Under the pieces are notes generated by a model. That model saw only the letters and a program-made list of their open reading frames with translations, did no database searches and was not told the origin of the DNA. A stretch of 64,000 bases of DNA from Rhizobium sp. N324 (GTDB lineage Bacteria > Pseudomonadota > Alphaproteobacteria > Rhizobiales > Rhizobiaceae): positions 4,569,501-4,633,500 of the forward strand of contig NZ_CP013630.1 of the NCBI RefSeq assembly GCF_001664485.1, read 5' to 3'. Made by a program: the position numbers and the translations under genes. Positions 18,446 to 27,101 of the stretch are shown here, one piece after another. Positions within the stretch are counted from its first letter, which is position 1, and every line of letters starts with the position of its first letter.

Positions 18446-18571
18446 TTATAGATTCCAGAGAGCTAATGAAGAGTCAACGGCCATTTTCTATGAATTTATT
18501 CCTGCCTTTGATTCCGCACTCGAAAACCGGCGATAAAGGTTCTATATGGGCCCGCAAAGGAAGGAATATTC

Positions 18572-19009
18572 ATGGCCCGCATAGACCAGAGCGATGATTG
18601 GCGGGACCGCCATGCGCCGACGATCAGCACCTTCGAGTCGCTGGCCATGGAGGCCTATAGCCATCTGCCGGATGAATTTCGCCGGTTGACGACCAACCTC
18701 ACGATCGAGATCGAAGACTTCCCCGATGACGATGTTTTCGAGGACATGGCGTTGGAAACCCCTTTCGATCTGCTCGGCCTTTTCGAAGGCAGGGGCATTT
18801 CCGAACGTTTCACGGTGGAAACCGGCGAGATGCCGAACCGCATCCGCCTCTACCGGCGCCCCATTCTCGATTACTGGGCCGAGAATGACGAGACGCTCGG
18901 CGATATCATCACCCACGTCCTGATCCACGAAATCGGCCACCATTTCGGGCTGAGCGACGACGATATGGAGCGGATCGAGGCAAGCGCTGAGGAAGCCGCC
19001 GAGCGCTAA
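18572..19009 (+). CDS. Zincin-type metallopeptidase family protein (DUF1025-like)
   Basis: 145-residue cytosolic protein with a zinc-protease motif HEIGHHFGLSDDD at about residues 118-130 (HExxH plus a downstream acidic residue). Small zincin-like proteins of this family (PF06262) are widespread but their substrates are unknown. AGGAA precedes the ATG. It is divergent from imuA across a 161-bp region that holds the LexA box; I see no sign that it is itself SOS-regulated. Confidence 0.85.
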   Translation: MARIDQSDDWRDRHAPTISTFESLAMEAYSHLPDEFRRLTTNLTIEIEDFPDDDVFEDMALETPFDLLGLFEGRGISERFTVETGEMPNRIRLYRRPILDYWAENDETLGDIITHVLIHEIGHHFGLSDDDMERIEASAEEAAER

Positions 19010-19051
19010 CGCATCGCCCGAAAAAACCGGCATCGCTCGGTGCTGTAAACC

Positions 19052-19258
19052 TTACTGCTCGGAGAGCTTCATCTCGGGATGGTAATCCTTGCCTTCGACG
19101 GTCTTGACGACCGCCTGGCCGCACTGCATCGCGCCGGTTGCGGCATTGAAGGCATAGGTCGGCGAGCCCTCCAGCGACCAGCCCTTGTTGAGGGCGGCGG
19201 TGACCTTGTGGCAGAAGGAAGCGTCGTCGGGACCGGTCAGGAAGCGGTAAAGTTTCAT
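19052..19258 (-). CDS. DUF1737 domain-containing small protein
   Basis: 68 residues beginning MKLYRFLTGPDDASFCHKV and containing GWSLEGSPTY and CGQAVVK, the DUF1737 pattern. Function unknown; two cysteines. The start overlaps the stop of the citE-like gene by one base (TGATG), so the pair is translationally coupled. Confidence 0.88.
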   Translation of the reverse strand: MKLYRFLTGPDDASFCHKVTAALNKGWSLEGSPTYAFNAATGAMQCGQAVVKTVEGKDYHPEMKLSEQ

Positions 19259-20163
19259 CAGGCGGGCTTTCTTGCAGAAATCAGGCGAGCTTTATGAACC
19301 AGGCTTTCGGCTTGGACAAGATGCAGCCGCTCGATCATCCGCCCGCCTGAATTGATGACGTTCAAGCCATCGGAAGCCGGATCGGCAAAAGCCGATATGA
19401 TCGCCTCCGCTTCCGCAATCGCTGCCGGGTCCGGGCCGAAATGCCGATTGGCGGGCTCGATCTGCGTGGGATGGATCAGCATCTTGCCGGCAAAGCCCAT
19501 GGCCCGGCCCTGCAGGCATTCGGCATCGAAACCCTGCTCGTCCCTGAAATCGTTGAAGACGCTGTCGATCGCATCGAGCCCGTAAGCGCTGACCGCCAGG
19601 ACGACCTGCATCAGCCACGGCACGAGATAGGTTCGTCCCGGCTGCGGCAAGACGCCCGTTTCCTTGCGCAGATCGTTGAGGCCGACGACGAGGCAATCGA
19701 GCCGCGAGCCCGGCGTCCGGCCGGCTTCGGCGATCGCCCCGGCATTCAGCACGCCGCGCGGCGTCTCGATCATCGCCCAGATGCGCAGTTCCTCCGGCGC
19801 ATCCGCATCGGCGAGCAGATCGCCTATATCGGTAATACCGCGAGGTCCCTCCACCTTGGGAAGGAGGATGGCATCGGGCAAAAGCGCCTTGACCAGATCC
19901 AGGTCCACCGGACCGAATTCGGATGACAAAGAATTGATGCGAATGATCCTTTCCTTGCCTTCAAGCGGCGGCCCCGCAAAAAAGGCGCGCAGATTTTCCC
20001 GCGCTTGCCCCTTCTTCTCGGGCGAGACGGAATCCTCCAGATCGAAAATAACCGCATCGCAATCAAGCGAATGGCTTTTTTCGAGCGCCCGGAGATTGAT
20101 GGCGGGCACGCTCAGCACCGAGCGGCGCAGATTTAAGGAACGGCGAGGGGGTATTTGGCTCAT
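19258..20163 (-). CDS. CitE-like CoA ester lyase (HpcH/HpaI aldolase family)
   Basis: 301-residue cytosolic TIM-barrel enzyme. RRSVLSVPAIN at the N-terminus, the metal-binding DAVIFDLEDSVSPEKK, IRINS, LPKVEG, AMIETPRGVLNA and GKMLIHPTQI are the citrate-lyase beta / malyl-CoA lyase signatures. No citD or citF neighbours occur, so it is a free-standing lyase, for example for malyl-, methylmalyl- or citramalyl-CoA; the exact substrate cannot be read from sequence. Coupled to the DUF1737 gene. Confidence 0.87.
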   Translation of the reverse strand: MSQIPPRRSLNLRRSVLSVPAINLRALEKSHSLDCDAVIFDLEDSVSPEKKGQARENLRAFFAGPPLEGKERIIRINSLSSEFGPVDLDLVKALLPDAILLPKVEGPRGITDIGDLLADADAPEELRIWAMIETPRGVLNAGAIAEAGRTPGSRLDCLVVGLNDLRKETGVLPQPGRTYLVPWLMQVVLAVSAYGLDAIDSVFNDFRDEQGFDAECLQGRAMGFAGKMLIHPTQIEPANRHFGPDPAAIAEAEAIISAFADPASDGLNVINSGGRMIERLHLVQAESLVHKARLISARKPA

Positions 20164-20276
20164 CGATCATTAGTGCCAAGCTTCGCAAAGCCGGGCAAGA
20201 CAACAAAAAGCCATGCTTGCCTTGCAGAGAAGAAAAAGAAGGACACATTCCTTTCCGTAGAAAGGTACCAAACCCC

Positions 20277-20510
20277 ATGCAGAACATTCGCTCCATCTTC
20301 TTCATGCTTGCCGGCGCCAGCGTTTTCGTGGCCATGCTGCTTCTCACCTTCTCGGTGACGCTTGCCGTCGGCGGCATTCTGACCGTGCTGATGGTCGGCC
20401 GCGCACTGTCGCTGAAGATGAAGCCCGCTCCGGTCCGCGCCAAGGCAAACAATGGCCAACGCGAAATGCGGATCTGGAACGACGGCCGCGGCACGATCAT
20501 CGATCTCTAA
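20277..20510 (+). CDS. Small conserved membrane protein
   Basis: 77 residues from ATG 20277 (AAAGG upstream; an earlier in-frame ATG at 20217 adds residues that are not membrane-like). Two hydrophobic stretches, IFFMLAGASVFVAMLLLTF and a second through VGGILTVLMVGRALSL, form a helical hairpin. They are followed by a basic tail and the end RIWNDGRGTIIDL. I recognise no named family; it resembles hypothetical proteins of Rhizobium. Function unknown. Confidence 0.7.
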   Translation: MQNIRSIFFMLAGASVFVAMLLLTFSVTLAVGGILTVLMVGRALSLKMKPAPVRAKANNGQREMRIWNDGRGTIIDL

Positions 20511-20617
20511 GCCGCTTCACGCGAAAAACCGACCGACATTGTCGGATCATGCGTCCATGCTACGTCCTTGAAGCAGCCAGGCATCCAGCCGGCGCTTGAA
20601 AACGATGGAGGACGAGC

Positions 20618-21037
20618 ATGAATGCGACGGAAAACAATCCGGTCAAGATGCCGCCGGTCAAAAATGGCCTGCTGCCCTATCTGACGGTCGGCGGCGCTGT
20701 GAAAGCCGCAGAATTCTACAAGAAAGCTTTCGGCGCCGAAGAAGCCTATATCGTGCCGGTCGACGAAAGCGGCCGGACGATGCATGTGCATCTCTACATC
20801 AACGGCAGTTCCCTCATGCTGTCGGATGCCTATCCGGAATACGGCCACCCCTTCAAAGGCCATGAAGGCTTCGCCATCCAGCTGGTTATCGACGATATCG
20901 ATTTCTGGTGGGATCGCGCCGTCGCTGCCGGCGCCGAAGTCGTCATGCCGGTCGAACTGATGTTCTGGGGCGACCGTTACGGCCAGCTTCGCGACCCGTT
21001 CGGCGTGCTCTGGGGCCTGAACGCGCCGACCAAATAA
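20618..21037 (+). CDS. VOC (glyoxalase/bleomycin resistance) family protein
   Basis: 139 residues, PhnB-like. PYLTVGGAVKAAEFYKKAFG at the start, VHLYINGSSLMLSD, and RYGQLRDPFGVLWGL at the end are the paired beta-alpha-beta-beta-beta motifs of this fold. The specific substrate is unknown. It stands alone, with its own terminator downstream. Confidence 0.9.
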   Translation: MNATENNPVKMPPVKNGLLPYLTVGGAVKAAEFYKKAFGAEEAYIVPVDESGRTMHVHLYINGSSLMLSDAYPEYGHPFKGHEGFAIQLVIDDIDFWWDRAVAAGAEVVMPVELMFWGDRYGQLRDPFGVLWGLNAPTK

Positions 21038-21057
21038 CCCGACATATTTAACGGGCA

Positions 21058-21090
21058 GGCCGCGCGAAACGTCGCGTGGCCCCCATTTTT
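21058..21090 (+). terminator. Rho-independent terminator after the VOC gene
   Basis: Stem GCCGCGCGA / TCGCGTGGC (one G-T style mismatch) followed by CCCCATTTTT; ends 82 bp before leuD. Confidence 0.6.
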
Positions 21091-21172
21091 CAAAGATTCT
21101 CCTTCATTTCGGCGAAAAACTGGACTAGATGCACATTCAGGAAAGTAGATTTGCTGAAATGGAGCATGCGTC

Positions 21173-21781
21173 ATGGATAAATTCGTGAAGCTCACGGGCG
21201 TTGCAGCGCCCCTGCCGGTCGTCAATATCGACACCGACATGATCATTCCGAAAGATTATCTGAAGACCATCAAGCGCACCGGCCTCGGCACCGGCCTTTT
21301 CGCCGAAGCCCGTTATAACGAAGACGGCTCCGAAAATCCGGATTTCGTGCTGAACAAGCCGGCCTACCGCGATGCCAAGATCCTGGTTGCCGGCGACAAT
21401 TTCGGCTGCGGCTCCTCGCGCGAGCACGCGCCATGGGCATTGCTCGATTTCGGCATCCGCTGCGTGATCTCCACCAGCTTCGCCGATATTTTCTACAACA
21501 ACTGTTTCAAGAACGGCATCCTGCCGATCAAGGTCAGCCAGGAAAATCTCGACAAGCTGATGGACGACGCCTCGCGCGGTTCCAACGCCATCCTCACCGT
21601 CGACCTTGAGAACCTCGAAATCACCGGCCCCGATGGCGGCTCGATCAAGTTCGATCTCGACGAGTTCAAGCGTCACTGCCTGCTGAACGGTCTCGACGAC
21701 ATCGGCCTGACGCTGGAGAAGGGCAAGGCGATCGACAGCTTCGAAAAGAAGAACGCCGCTTCGCACCCCTGGGCGGCTTAA
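21173..21781 (+). CDS. leuD: 3-isopropylmalate dehydratase small subunit LeuD
   Basis: Partner of LeuC in the isomerisation of 2- to 3-isopropylmalate (leucine synthesis). 202 residues. The N-terminal [16 protein letters not shown] and the swivel-domain loop [16 protein letters not shown] are diagnostic. leuC is not adjacent; leuB lies 1.1 kb downstream with an unrelated minus-strand gene between, a common rhizobial arrangement. Confidence 0.96.
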   Translation: MDKFVKLTGVAAPLPVVNIDTDMIIPKDYLKTIKRTGLGTGLFAEARYNEDGSENPDFVLNKPAYRDAKILVAGDNFGCGSSREHAPWALLDFGIRCVISTSFADIFYNNCFKNGILPIKVSQENLDKLMDDASRGSNAILTVDLENLEITGPDGGSIKFDLDEFKRHCLLNGLDDIGLTLEKGKAIDSFEKKNAASHPWAA

Positions 21782-21805
21782 GCGCTCTCCAATAAATTCT
21801 CGATC

Positions 21806-21829
21806 AAGCCGGGCTTTGCCCGGCTTTTT
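21806..21829. terminator. Terminator after leuD
   Basis: Perfect 9-bp stem AAGCCGGGC / GCCCGGCTT with a TTT loop and a TTTTC tail, between the convergent stops of leuD and the dehydratase-like gene. Confidence 0.8.
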
Positions 21830-21842
21830 CTTTGATCTCAGC

Positions 21843-22775
21843 TCAGAGAAACTTTTCTTTCCAGAGCCTCAGCTTTTCGAGCGATACGCCGATGCCGCCG
21901 CAGACTTCGATGAGCGGATTGTCGAAGCGGGCAAGCAGCCCGGCGTGCACATCGGCAACGGCAAGGGCCGCACCGCAGGCAGGCTCGACCAGAATGCGCT
22001 GCGCATCGGCAAATTTCAGGCAGGCGGCAACGGCATCGGCATCGCTGACGACAATGCTTTCGATCGGATGCCGTTTCGGCAGATCGAAGACATGCTGCGC
22101 CACCTGCCGCGCGCCGAGCGAGGTGGCAATCGAGGTGATGGCAGGCAGGGTGATGCGTTCATTCGCCCTGAGGCTGGCGTTCAGCGAGGCCGCGCCTTCC
22201 GTTTCGACGGCGATCACCGGCACATCGGCAAGCCCGTTGCGCTTCAGCCCCTCGACAATGCCGGCAAGCAGGCCGCCGCCGCCAACGCTGGTGACGACGC
22301 AATCGAATTTCGCACCCTTGGCCACCACCTCGTCGATCAGCGTCGCATGGCCATCCCACAGCAGCGGATGGTCGAAGGGATGCACATAACTCGCCTTGCG
22401 GCTCTCCGCGAGTTCGATTGCATGGGCATTGGCTTCGTCGAAAACCGCACCATGTACGAGCACATTCGCGCCGGTTGCGGCAATCACCTGCCGGACATCG
22501 GCCGCCGTCGTTTCCGGCACGACGATGGTGACCGGCACGCCGAGTGCCCGGCCGGCATAGGCCGCGGCGATACCGGCATTGCCGCCGGACGCGCAGAAGA
22601 TCTCGCGCGCGCCATTTTCCACCGCGTGCTGGCAAAGCCGGCCGACGCCGCGCAGCTTGAAGCTGCCGGAAGGCTGCAGCGCATCGAGCTTCAGCCAGAG
22701 CCGTTTGCCGCTGGCGCTGTAGCCAGGCGCGGTCTGAACCAAGGGCGTATCGAGATGGAGCGGTGCGAAAGGCAT
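21843..22775 (-). CDS. PLP-dependent serine/threonine dehydratase-like enzyme
   Basis: 310 residues from ATG 22775 (ATG 22784 would add three; the frame is open to 22898 but those residues are not family-like). The fold-type II PLP site is clear: lysine in PSGSFKLRG, FCASGGNAGIAAAYAG, SVGGGGLLAG and the C-terminal CGGIGVS. It begins TPLVQTAPGYSASGKRLWLK, as in L-serine/L-threonine ammonia-lyases. Substrate preference, or a racemase role, cannot be decided from sequence. Confidence 0.85.
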   Translation of the reverse strand: MPFAPLHLDTPLVQTAPGYSASGKRLWLKLDALQPSGSFKLRGVGRLCQHAVENGAREIFCASGGNAGIAAAYAGRALGVPVTIVVPETTAADVRQVIAATGANVLVHGAVFDEANAHAIELAESRKASYVHPFDHPLLWDGHATLIDEVVAKGAKFDCVVTSVGGGGLLAGIVEGLKRNGLADVPVIAVETEGAASLNASLRANERITLPAITSIATSLGARQVAQHVFDLPKRHPIESIVVSDADAVAACLKFADAQRILVEPACGAALAVADVHAGLLARFDNPLIEVCGGIGVSLEKLRLWKEKFL

Positions 22776-22944
22776 GGGAAACATCCGTGGACATGGAAGG
22801 TAAGACGCCGTTCTAGCCCGTTTGCAGGCGCAGGAGCAATCATCACGACCGGGAGCGAAGCGTACCGATTCACCGCTTCTCTCGCTTGAAATGCCCATTT
22901 CCGGGGTCTAAGAAACCGCAACTTGTTTTTCCCAGGAGGGTTTC

Positions 22945-24057
22945 ATGACTGTGCGCAATCTTTTCCTGCTGCCGGGTGACGGCATCGGTCCCGAGGCCAT
23001 GGGCGAGGTCCGCAAGATCATCGCCTATATGAACGAGGCAATGAATGCCGGTTTCGTCACCGACGAAGGCCTTGTCGGCGGCTCTGCCTATGATGCGCAT
23101 GGCGCGGCGATCTCGGAAGCCGATATGCAGAAGGCGCTGGCCGCCGATGCCGTTCTCTTCGGCGCCGTCGGCGGCCCGAAATGGGATAGCGTGCCTTACG
23201 AGGTGCGCCCGGAAGCCGGCCTGTTGCGGCTGCGCAAGGATCTGCAGCTGTTTGCCAACCTGCGTCCTGCCATCTGCTATCCGGCCCTTGCCTCGGCCTC
23301 GTCGCTGAAGCCGGAACTGGTCGAAGGCCTCGACATTCTGATCATCCGCGAACTGACGGGCGGCGTCTATTTCGGCGAGCCGAAGGAGATCATCGATCTC
23401 GGCAACGGCCAGAAGCGCGGCATCGACACCCAGGTCTACGACACTTACGAGATCGAGCGCATCGCCGGCGTCGCCTTCGAAATGGCCCGCACGCGCCAGA
23501 ACCGCGTCTGCTCCATGGAAAAGCGTAACGTCATGAAGTCGGGTGTGCTCTGGAACCAGGTGGTGACCGAGACGCACAAGGCGAAATATTCCGACGTCCA
23601 GCTCGACCATATGCTCGCCGATGCCGGCGGCATGCAGCTGGTGCGCCAGCCCAAGCAGTTCGACGTCATCGTCACCGACAATCTCTTCGGCGACATGCTC
23701 TCCGACGTCGCCGCCATGCTGACCGGCTCGCTCGGCATGCTGCCGTCGGCCTCGCTCGGCGCGCCGGACGGCAAGACCGGCAAGCGCAAGGCGCTCTACG
23801 AGCCGGTGCACGGCTCGGCTCCCGACATCGCCGGCAAGGGCATTGCCAATCCGATCGCCATGATCGCCTCCTTCGCCATGTGCCTGCGTTACTCCTTCAA
23901 TCTGGTGAAGGAAGCCGACGACCTGGAAAAGGCGATTGCCAACGTGCTCGACAAGGGCATCCGCACCGGCGACATCATGGCCGATGGCTGCAAGCAGGTC
24001 GGCACCGTCGAGATGGGCGATGCGATCCTCGCCGAGTTCAAGGCGTTTTCCGCCTGA
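22945..24057 (+). CDS. leuB: 3-isopropylmalate dehydrogenase LeuB
   Basis: NAD-dependent oxidative decarboxylation of 3-isopropylmalate in leucine synthesis. 370 residues. [12 protein letters not shown] at the start, [11 protein letters not shown], the catalytic Tyr/Lys region, [12 protein letters not shown], and [18 protein letters not shown] are all typical. AGGAGGG precedes the ATG. A parS-like site begins three bases after its stop. Confidence 0.97.
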   Translation: MTVRNLFLLPGDGIGPEAMGEVRKIIAYMNEAMNAGFVTDEGLVGGSAYDAHGAAISEADMQKALAADAVLFGAVGGPKWDSVPYEVRPEAGLLRLRKDLQLFANLRPAICYPALASASSLKPELVEGLDILIIRELTGGVYFGEPKEIIDLGNGQKRGIDTQVYDTYEIERIAGVAFEMARTRQNRVCSMEKRNVMKSGVLWNQVVTETHKAKYSDVQLDHMLADAGGMQLVRQPKQFDVIVTDNLFGDMLSDVAAMLTGSLGMLPSASLGAPDGKTGKRKALYEPVHGSAPDIAGKGIANPIAMIASFAMCLRYSFNLVKEADDLEKAIANVLDKGIRTGDIMADGCKQVGTVEMGDAILAEFKAFSA

Positions 24058-24059
24058 TA

Positions 24060-24075
24060 TATTTCACGTGAAACA
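24060..24075. promoter_or_regulatory. parS centromere site (ParB binding)
   Basis: TATTTCACGTGAAACA matches the bacterial consensus TGTTTCACGTGAAACA at 15 of 16 positions, including the whole TTTCACGTGAAAC core. It lies between the leuB stop and its terminator. parA and parB are 38-39 kb away in the same window, and chromosomal parS sites cluster near the origin, so I read it as a working ParB-CTP loading site. Confidence 0.82.
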
Positions 24076-24080
24076 GTTCA

Positions 24081-24112
24081 GCCCTTCGCATCACGCATGC
24101 GGAGGGCTTTTT
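24081..24112 (+). terminator. Terminator after leuB
   Basis: 11-bp stem GCCCTTCGCAT / ATGCGGAGGGC (one mismatch), 5-nt loop, followed by TTTTTC. Confidence 0.8.
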
Positions 24113-24233
24113 CGTGAAAGCGGAGATGCCTGAACGGTGGTCGGTCGAATTCTCCGAAACGGACTATTCTCAGCCACAATCTCGTGTATTTTTGCGCCGA
24201 ATTCTAACCCGGCAAATTCGAACGGACGACGGA

Positions 24234-24986
24234 ATGCGGGCATTTTGGGCTTCCCTGGACAGGCGCTGGCGCCGGAGCGGTGTCGGCATGCCACCTTTGC
24301 GCTGGCAGGCGAGCGTCTTCATCACGCTCAATGCCGTCATCCTTTCCATGCTGCTCTTCGATGCGCCGATCGGCGCCAGCGAGCCTTCCGCGCCGGTGAA
24401 GCAGCTCGGCGAAATGCTGACCGGTTTCGGCGATTCCGCTTGGCTGATCTACACCAGCATCCTGCTCTTCTTTCAGGGCAGGGCAGGCTACAGACTGTTG
24501 AAGACGGCGCGCTCCAAGGCGCAGGCGCTTTATGTCAGCTGGATCGGCGCTTACCTCTTCACCACGGTGGTCTTCTCCGGGCTTCTCGCCAATCTGCTGA
24601 AGCGGGCGATCGGCAGGGCGCGCCCTGATCACTTCCAGGATTACGGCATCTTTTCCTTCACACCCTTTTCGGGCCACGCCGCTTTCGAAAGCTTTCCGTC
24701 GGGCCATTCCACCACGGTCGGCGCCTTCTTCGCCGCCTTTGCGCTTCTCTTACCGCGCTATCGCGTTGCCTTCATTGCCTGTGCCATCTGGCTCGGCATG
24801 ACGCGTGTCATGGTCGGCGCCCACTATCCGAGCGATGTCATCGCCGGCCTTGCCTTCGGCGCCTGGTTCTCGCTGCTGACGGCGATCGTCTATGCCCGCT
24901 GCGGCCTGCTCTTCAAACTGGCGCCGGACGGCTGGCCGCTCGCCAAGCGCCTGTTTCCGGACATGGAAAAGCCCGGCGCCTTGTAA
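24234..24986 (+). CDS. PAP2-family membrane phosphatase
   Basis: 250 residues from ATG 24234. The frame is open to GTG 24114, but that stretch overlaps the leuB terminator tail and uses AT-rich codons, so I exclude it. The three PAP2 motifs are present: KRAIGRARP, PSGHS and TRVMVGAHYPSD (Thr replacing the usual Ser). About six membrane segments. Likely acts on a lipid phosphate or undecaprenyl pyrophosphate at the periplasmic face; the substrate is not determinable. Confidence 0.88.
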   Translation: MRAFWASLDRRWRRSGVGMPPLRWQASVFITLNAVILSMLLFDAPIGASEPSAPVKQLGEMLTGFGDSAWLIYTSILLFFQGRAGYRLLKTARSKAQALYVSWIGAYLFTTVVFSGLLANLLKRAIGRARPDHFQDYGIFSFTPFSGHAAFESFPSGHSTTVGAFFAAFALLLPRYRVAFIACAIWLGMTRVMVGAHYPSDVIAGLAFGAWFSLLTAIVYARCGLLFKLAPDGWPLAKRLFPDMEKPGAL

Positions 24987-25000
24987 GCGCCGGGCCGTTT
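24971..25000. terminator. Terminator overlapping the PAP2 stop codon
   Basis: Perfect 9-bp stem GCCCGGCGC / GCGCCGGGC whose loop CTTGTAA contains the stop codon, then CGTTTTC. It separates the convergent PAP2 and MFS genes. Confidence 0.7.
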
Positions 25001-25029
25001 TCTCAAGCTTCTCACGTTCGACCGTGTAA

Positions 25030-26916
25030 TCAATCCATTGCGTTGATATCTCTGTTCTTCGTTTCCGGCAGGAAGATCAGGCCGATCACCAGCGTGATCG
25101 TCGCAAAGACGATCGGATACCAGAGACCGTAATAGATATCGCCGGCGGCGGCGCTCATCGCGAAGGCCGTGGCCGGCAGCAGGCCGCCGAACCAGCCGTT
25201 GCCGATGTGATAGGGCAGCGACATGCCGGTATAGCGGATGCGAGTCGGGAAGAGCTCGACCAGAAGTGCGGCGATCGGGCCATAGACCATCGTCACATAG
25301 AGGACGAGGACGAACAGGATCGCGATCGTGCCGACCCAGTTGACGCGAGCGGGATCGGCCACCATGGCGAAGCTGCCGCCATTGGCGACGGTGTAAACCG
25401 CCATATCGGTGACGCCATTGGCCTCATCCGCCGTCAGCAGCTTGGTCTCGACCAGCTTGGCCGCCGGCACGGTTTCCTTCTCGCCGGCACGCACGGTATC
25501 GGCATTCAGTGCCAGTTCCGGATTGGCAGCGATAAAGGCGTCGAGCTTGGCATCGGGCACCTTGGCGGCGCCGCGCTTCAGCGGATAGCCGGCATCGTGG
25601 AGCGCGATGTTGACGCCCTTTTCGAAGGCGGCGGTCATGCCCTTGGCCTTGTCGCCGGCGGCGACGACGTCGAAGCTCGGGATCGTCTCGTTGCCGACTT
25701 TCACCGTTGCCGGCTGACCGGCGGGACCGGGCACGACGTCGTAAGGCACCGAGTTTTTGGTCAGGAAGGCGGTCGCCACGTCGCAGGAGCTGGTGAATTT
25801 CGACGTGCCGGTCGGGTTGAACTGGAATTTGCAATCCGAGGGATCGGCCGTCACCGTCGCGCGGATTGAGGCCTGAGCTTCGGCGAGCGCCGGGTTCGCT
25901 GTCCATGTCATCGCCTTGAACAGCGGATTATAGGTTACCGCCGCGATGAGAAGGCCCGCCATGATGATCGGCTTGCGGCCGATCTTGTCGGAAAGACCAC
26001 CGAAGATGACGAAGAATGGCGTGCCGAGGAAGAGCGCGATAGCGACCATGACATTGGCCGAGAAAAGATCGACCTTCAGCACGTTCTGCAGGAAGAACAG
26101 CGCATAGAACTGGCCGCCGTACCAGACGACCGCTTGGCCCATGGTGGCGCCGAGAAGCGCGATGAGCGCGATTTTGGCGTTCTTCCATTGCCCGAAGGCT
26201 TCGGTCAGCGGCGCCTTGGAGCCCTTGCCTTCCGCCTTCATGCGCTGGAACGCCGGCGATTCGTTCATCTTCAGACGGATCCAGACGGAAATACCGAGCA
26301 GGACGACCGAGACCAGGAACGGAATGCGCCAGCCCCAGGCGGCGAATTGAACCGGACCCATGAGAGACTGAACCACGATGATGACGATCAGCGATAGGAA
26401 CAGGCCGAGCGTCGCCGTCGTCTGGATCCATGAGGTGAAATAGCCGCGGCGCCCGTTCGGCGCATGTTCGGCGACATAGGTTGCCGCACCGCCATATTCA
26501 CCGCCCAGCGCCAGACCCTGAAGCAGACGCAGCGCGATCAGGATGATCGGGGCGGCGATACCGATGGTGGCGGCACCCGGCAGGATACCGACCAGGAAGG
26601 TCGACAGACCCATGATCATGATCGTCACCAGGAAGGTGTACTTGCGGCCGACCAGATCGCCAAGACGGCCGAATACCAGTGCGCCGAAGGGGCGCACCAG
26701 GAAGCCGGCGGCAAAGGCGAGCAACGTGAAGATGTTGCGCGTCGCCTCGGGATATTGGGTGAAATAGGTCGCGCCGATATAGGTGGCGAGCGAACCGTAG
26801 AGATAGAAATCATACCATTCGAAAACGGTGCCGAGCGAAGAGGCGAAGATCACCTTCTTCTCTTCGCCGGTCATCGGACCGGCCTTCGCGCCGTCGATGC
26901 TTGCGACATTTGCCAT
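25030..26916 (-). CDS. MHS-family MFS transporter with large periplasmic insertion
   Basis: 628 residues from ATG 26916 (GGAGG upstream). Helices 1-9 and 10-12 match metabolite:H+ symporters: SSLGTVFEWYDFYLYGSLA, GRLGDLVGRKYTF between TM2 and TM3, LLQGLALGGEYGGA in TM4, and GGLSDKIGRKP between TM8 and TM9. Between TM9 (PIIMAGLLIAAVTYNPLF) and TM10 (VGTIAILFVLVLYVTMVYG) lies a hydrophilic stretch of about 165 residues with two cysteines (DCKF and SCDV), which topology places in the periplasm. Normal members lack it (about 430-460 residues). Substrate probably a carboxylate or osmolyte; unknown. No neighbouring catabolic gene helps. Confidence 0.88.
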   Translation of the reverse strand: MANVASIDGAKAGPMTGEEKKVIFASSLGTVFEWYDFYLYGSLATYIGATYFTQYPEATRNIFTLLAFAAGFLVRPFGALVFGRLGDLVGRKYTFLVTIMIMGLSTFLVGILPGAATIGIAAPIILIALRLLQGLALGGEYGGAATYVAEHAPNGRRGYFTSWIQTTATLGLFLSLIVIIVVQSLMGPVQFAAWGWRIPFLVSVVLLGISVWIRLKMNESPAFQRMKAEGKGSKAPLTEAFGQWKNAKIALIALLGATMGQAVVWYGGQFYALFFLQNVLKVDLFSANVMVAIALFLGTPFFVIFGGLSDKIGRKPIIMAGLLIAAVTYNPLFKAMTWTANPALAEAQASIRATVTADPSDCKFQFNPTGTSKFTSSCDVATAFLTKNSVPYDVVPGPAGQPATVKVGNETIPSFDVVAAGDKAKGMTAAFEKGVNIALHDAGYPLKRGAAKVPDAKLDAFIAANPELALNADTVRAGEKETVPAAKLVETKLLTADEANGVTDMAVYTVANGGSFAMVADPARVNWVGTIAILFVLVLYVTMVYGPIAALLVELFPTRIRYTGMSLPYHIGNGWFGGLLPATAFAMSAAAGDIYYGLWYPIVFATITLVIGLIFLPETKNRDINAMD

Positions 26917-27101
26917 TGTCTGTCCTCCACAGAGTGATGAGCAACGCGCGCGACCTACTCTCCTCAAAGCAGACCCCTGGCCGCGACACGCCTGACGGGA
27001 GTGTGCCAGAAACGGCAGATCAAAAAGAGAGATGCTTTGGGATTATGACTTTAGTCTAAGGGCAGCGCGCTTTGGCAGGCAGCGGCGTCAGTCGGCCGTG
27101 G

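Noticed and set aside
24114..24233. Upstream GTG start extending the PAP2 protein by 40 residues
   Set aside because: It would begin in the leuB terminator tail, uses AT-rich rare codons and adds no conserved sequence.
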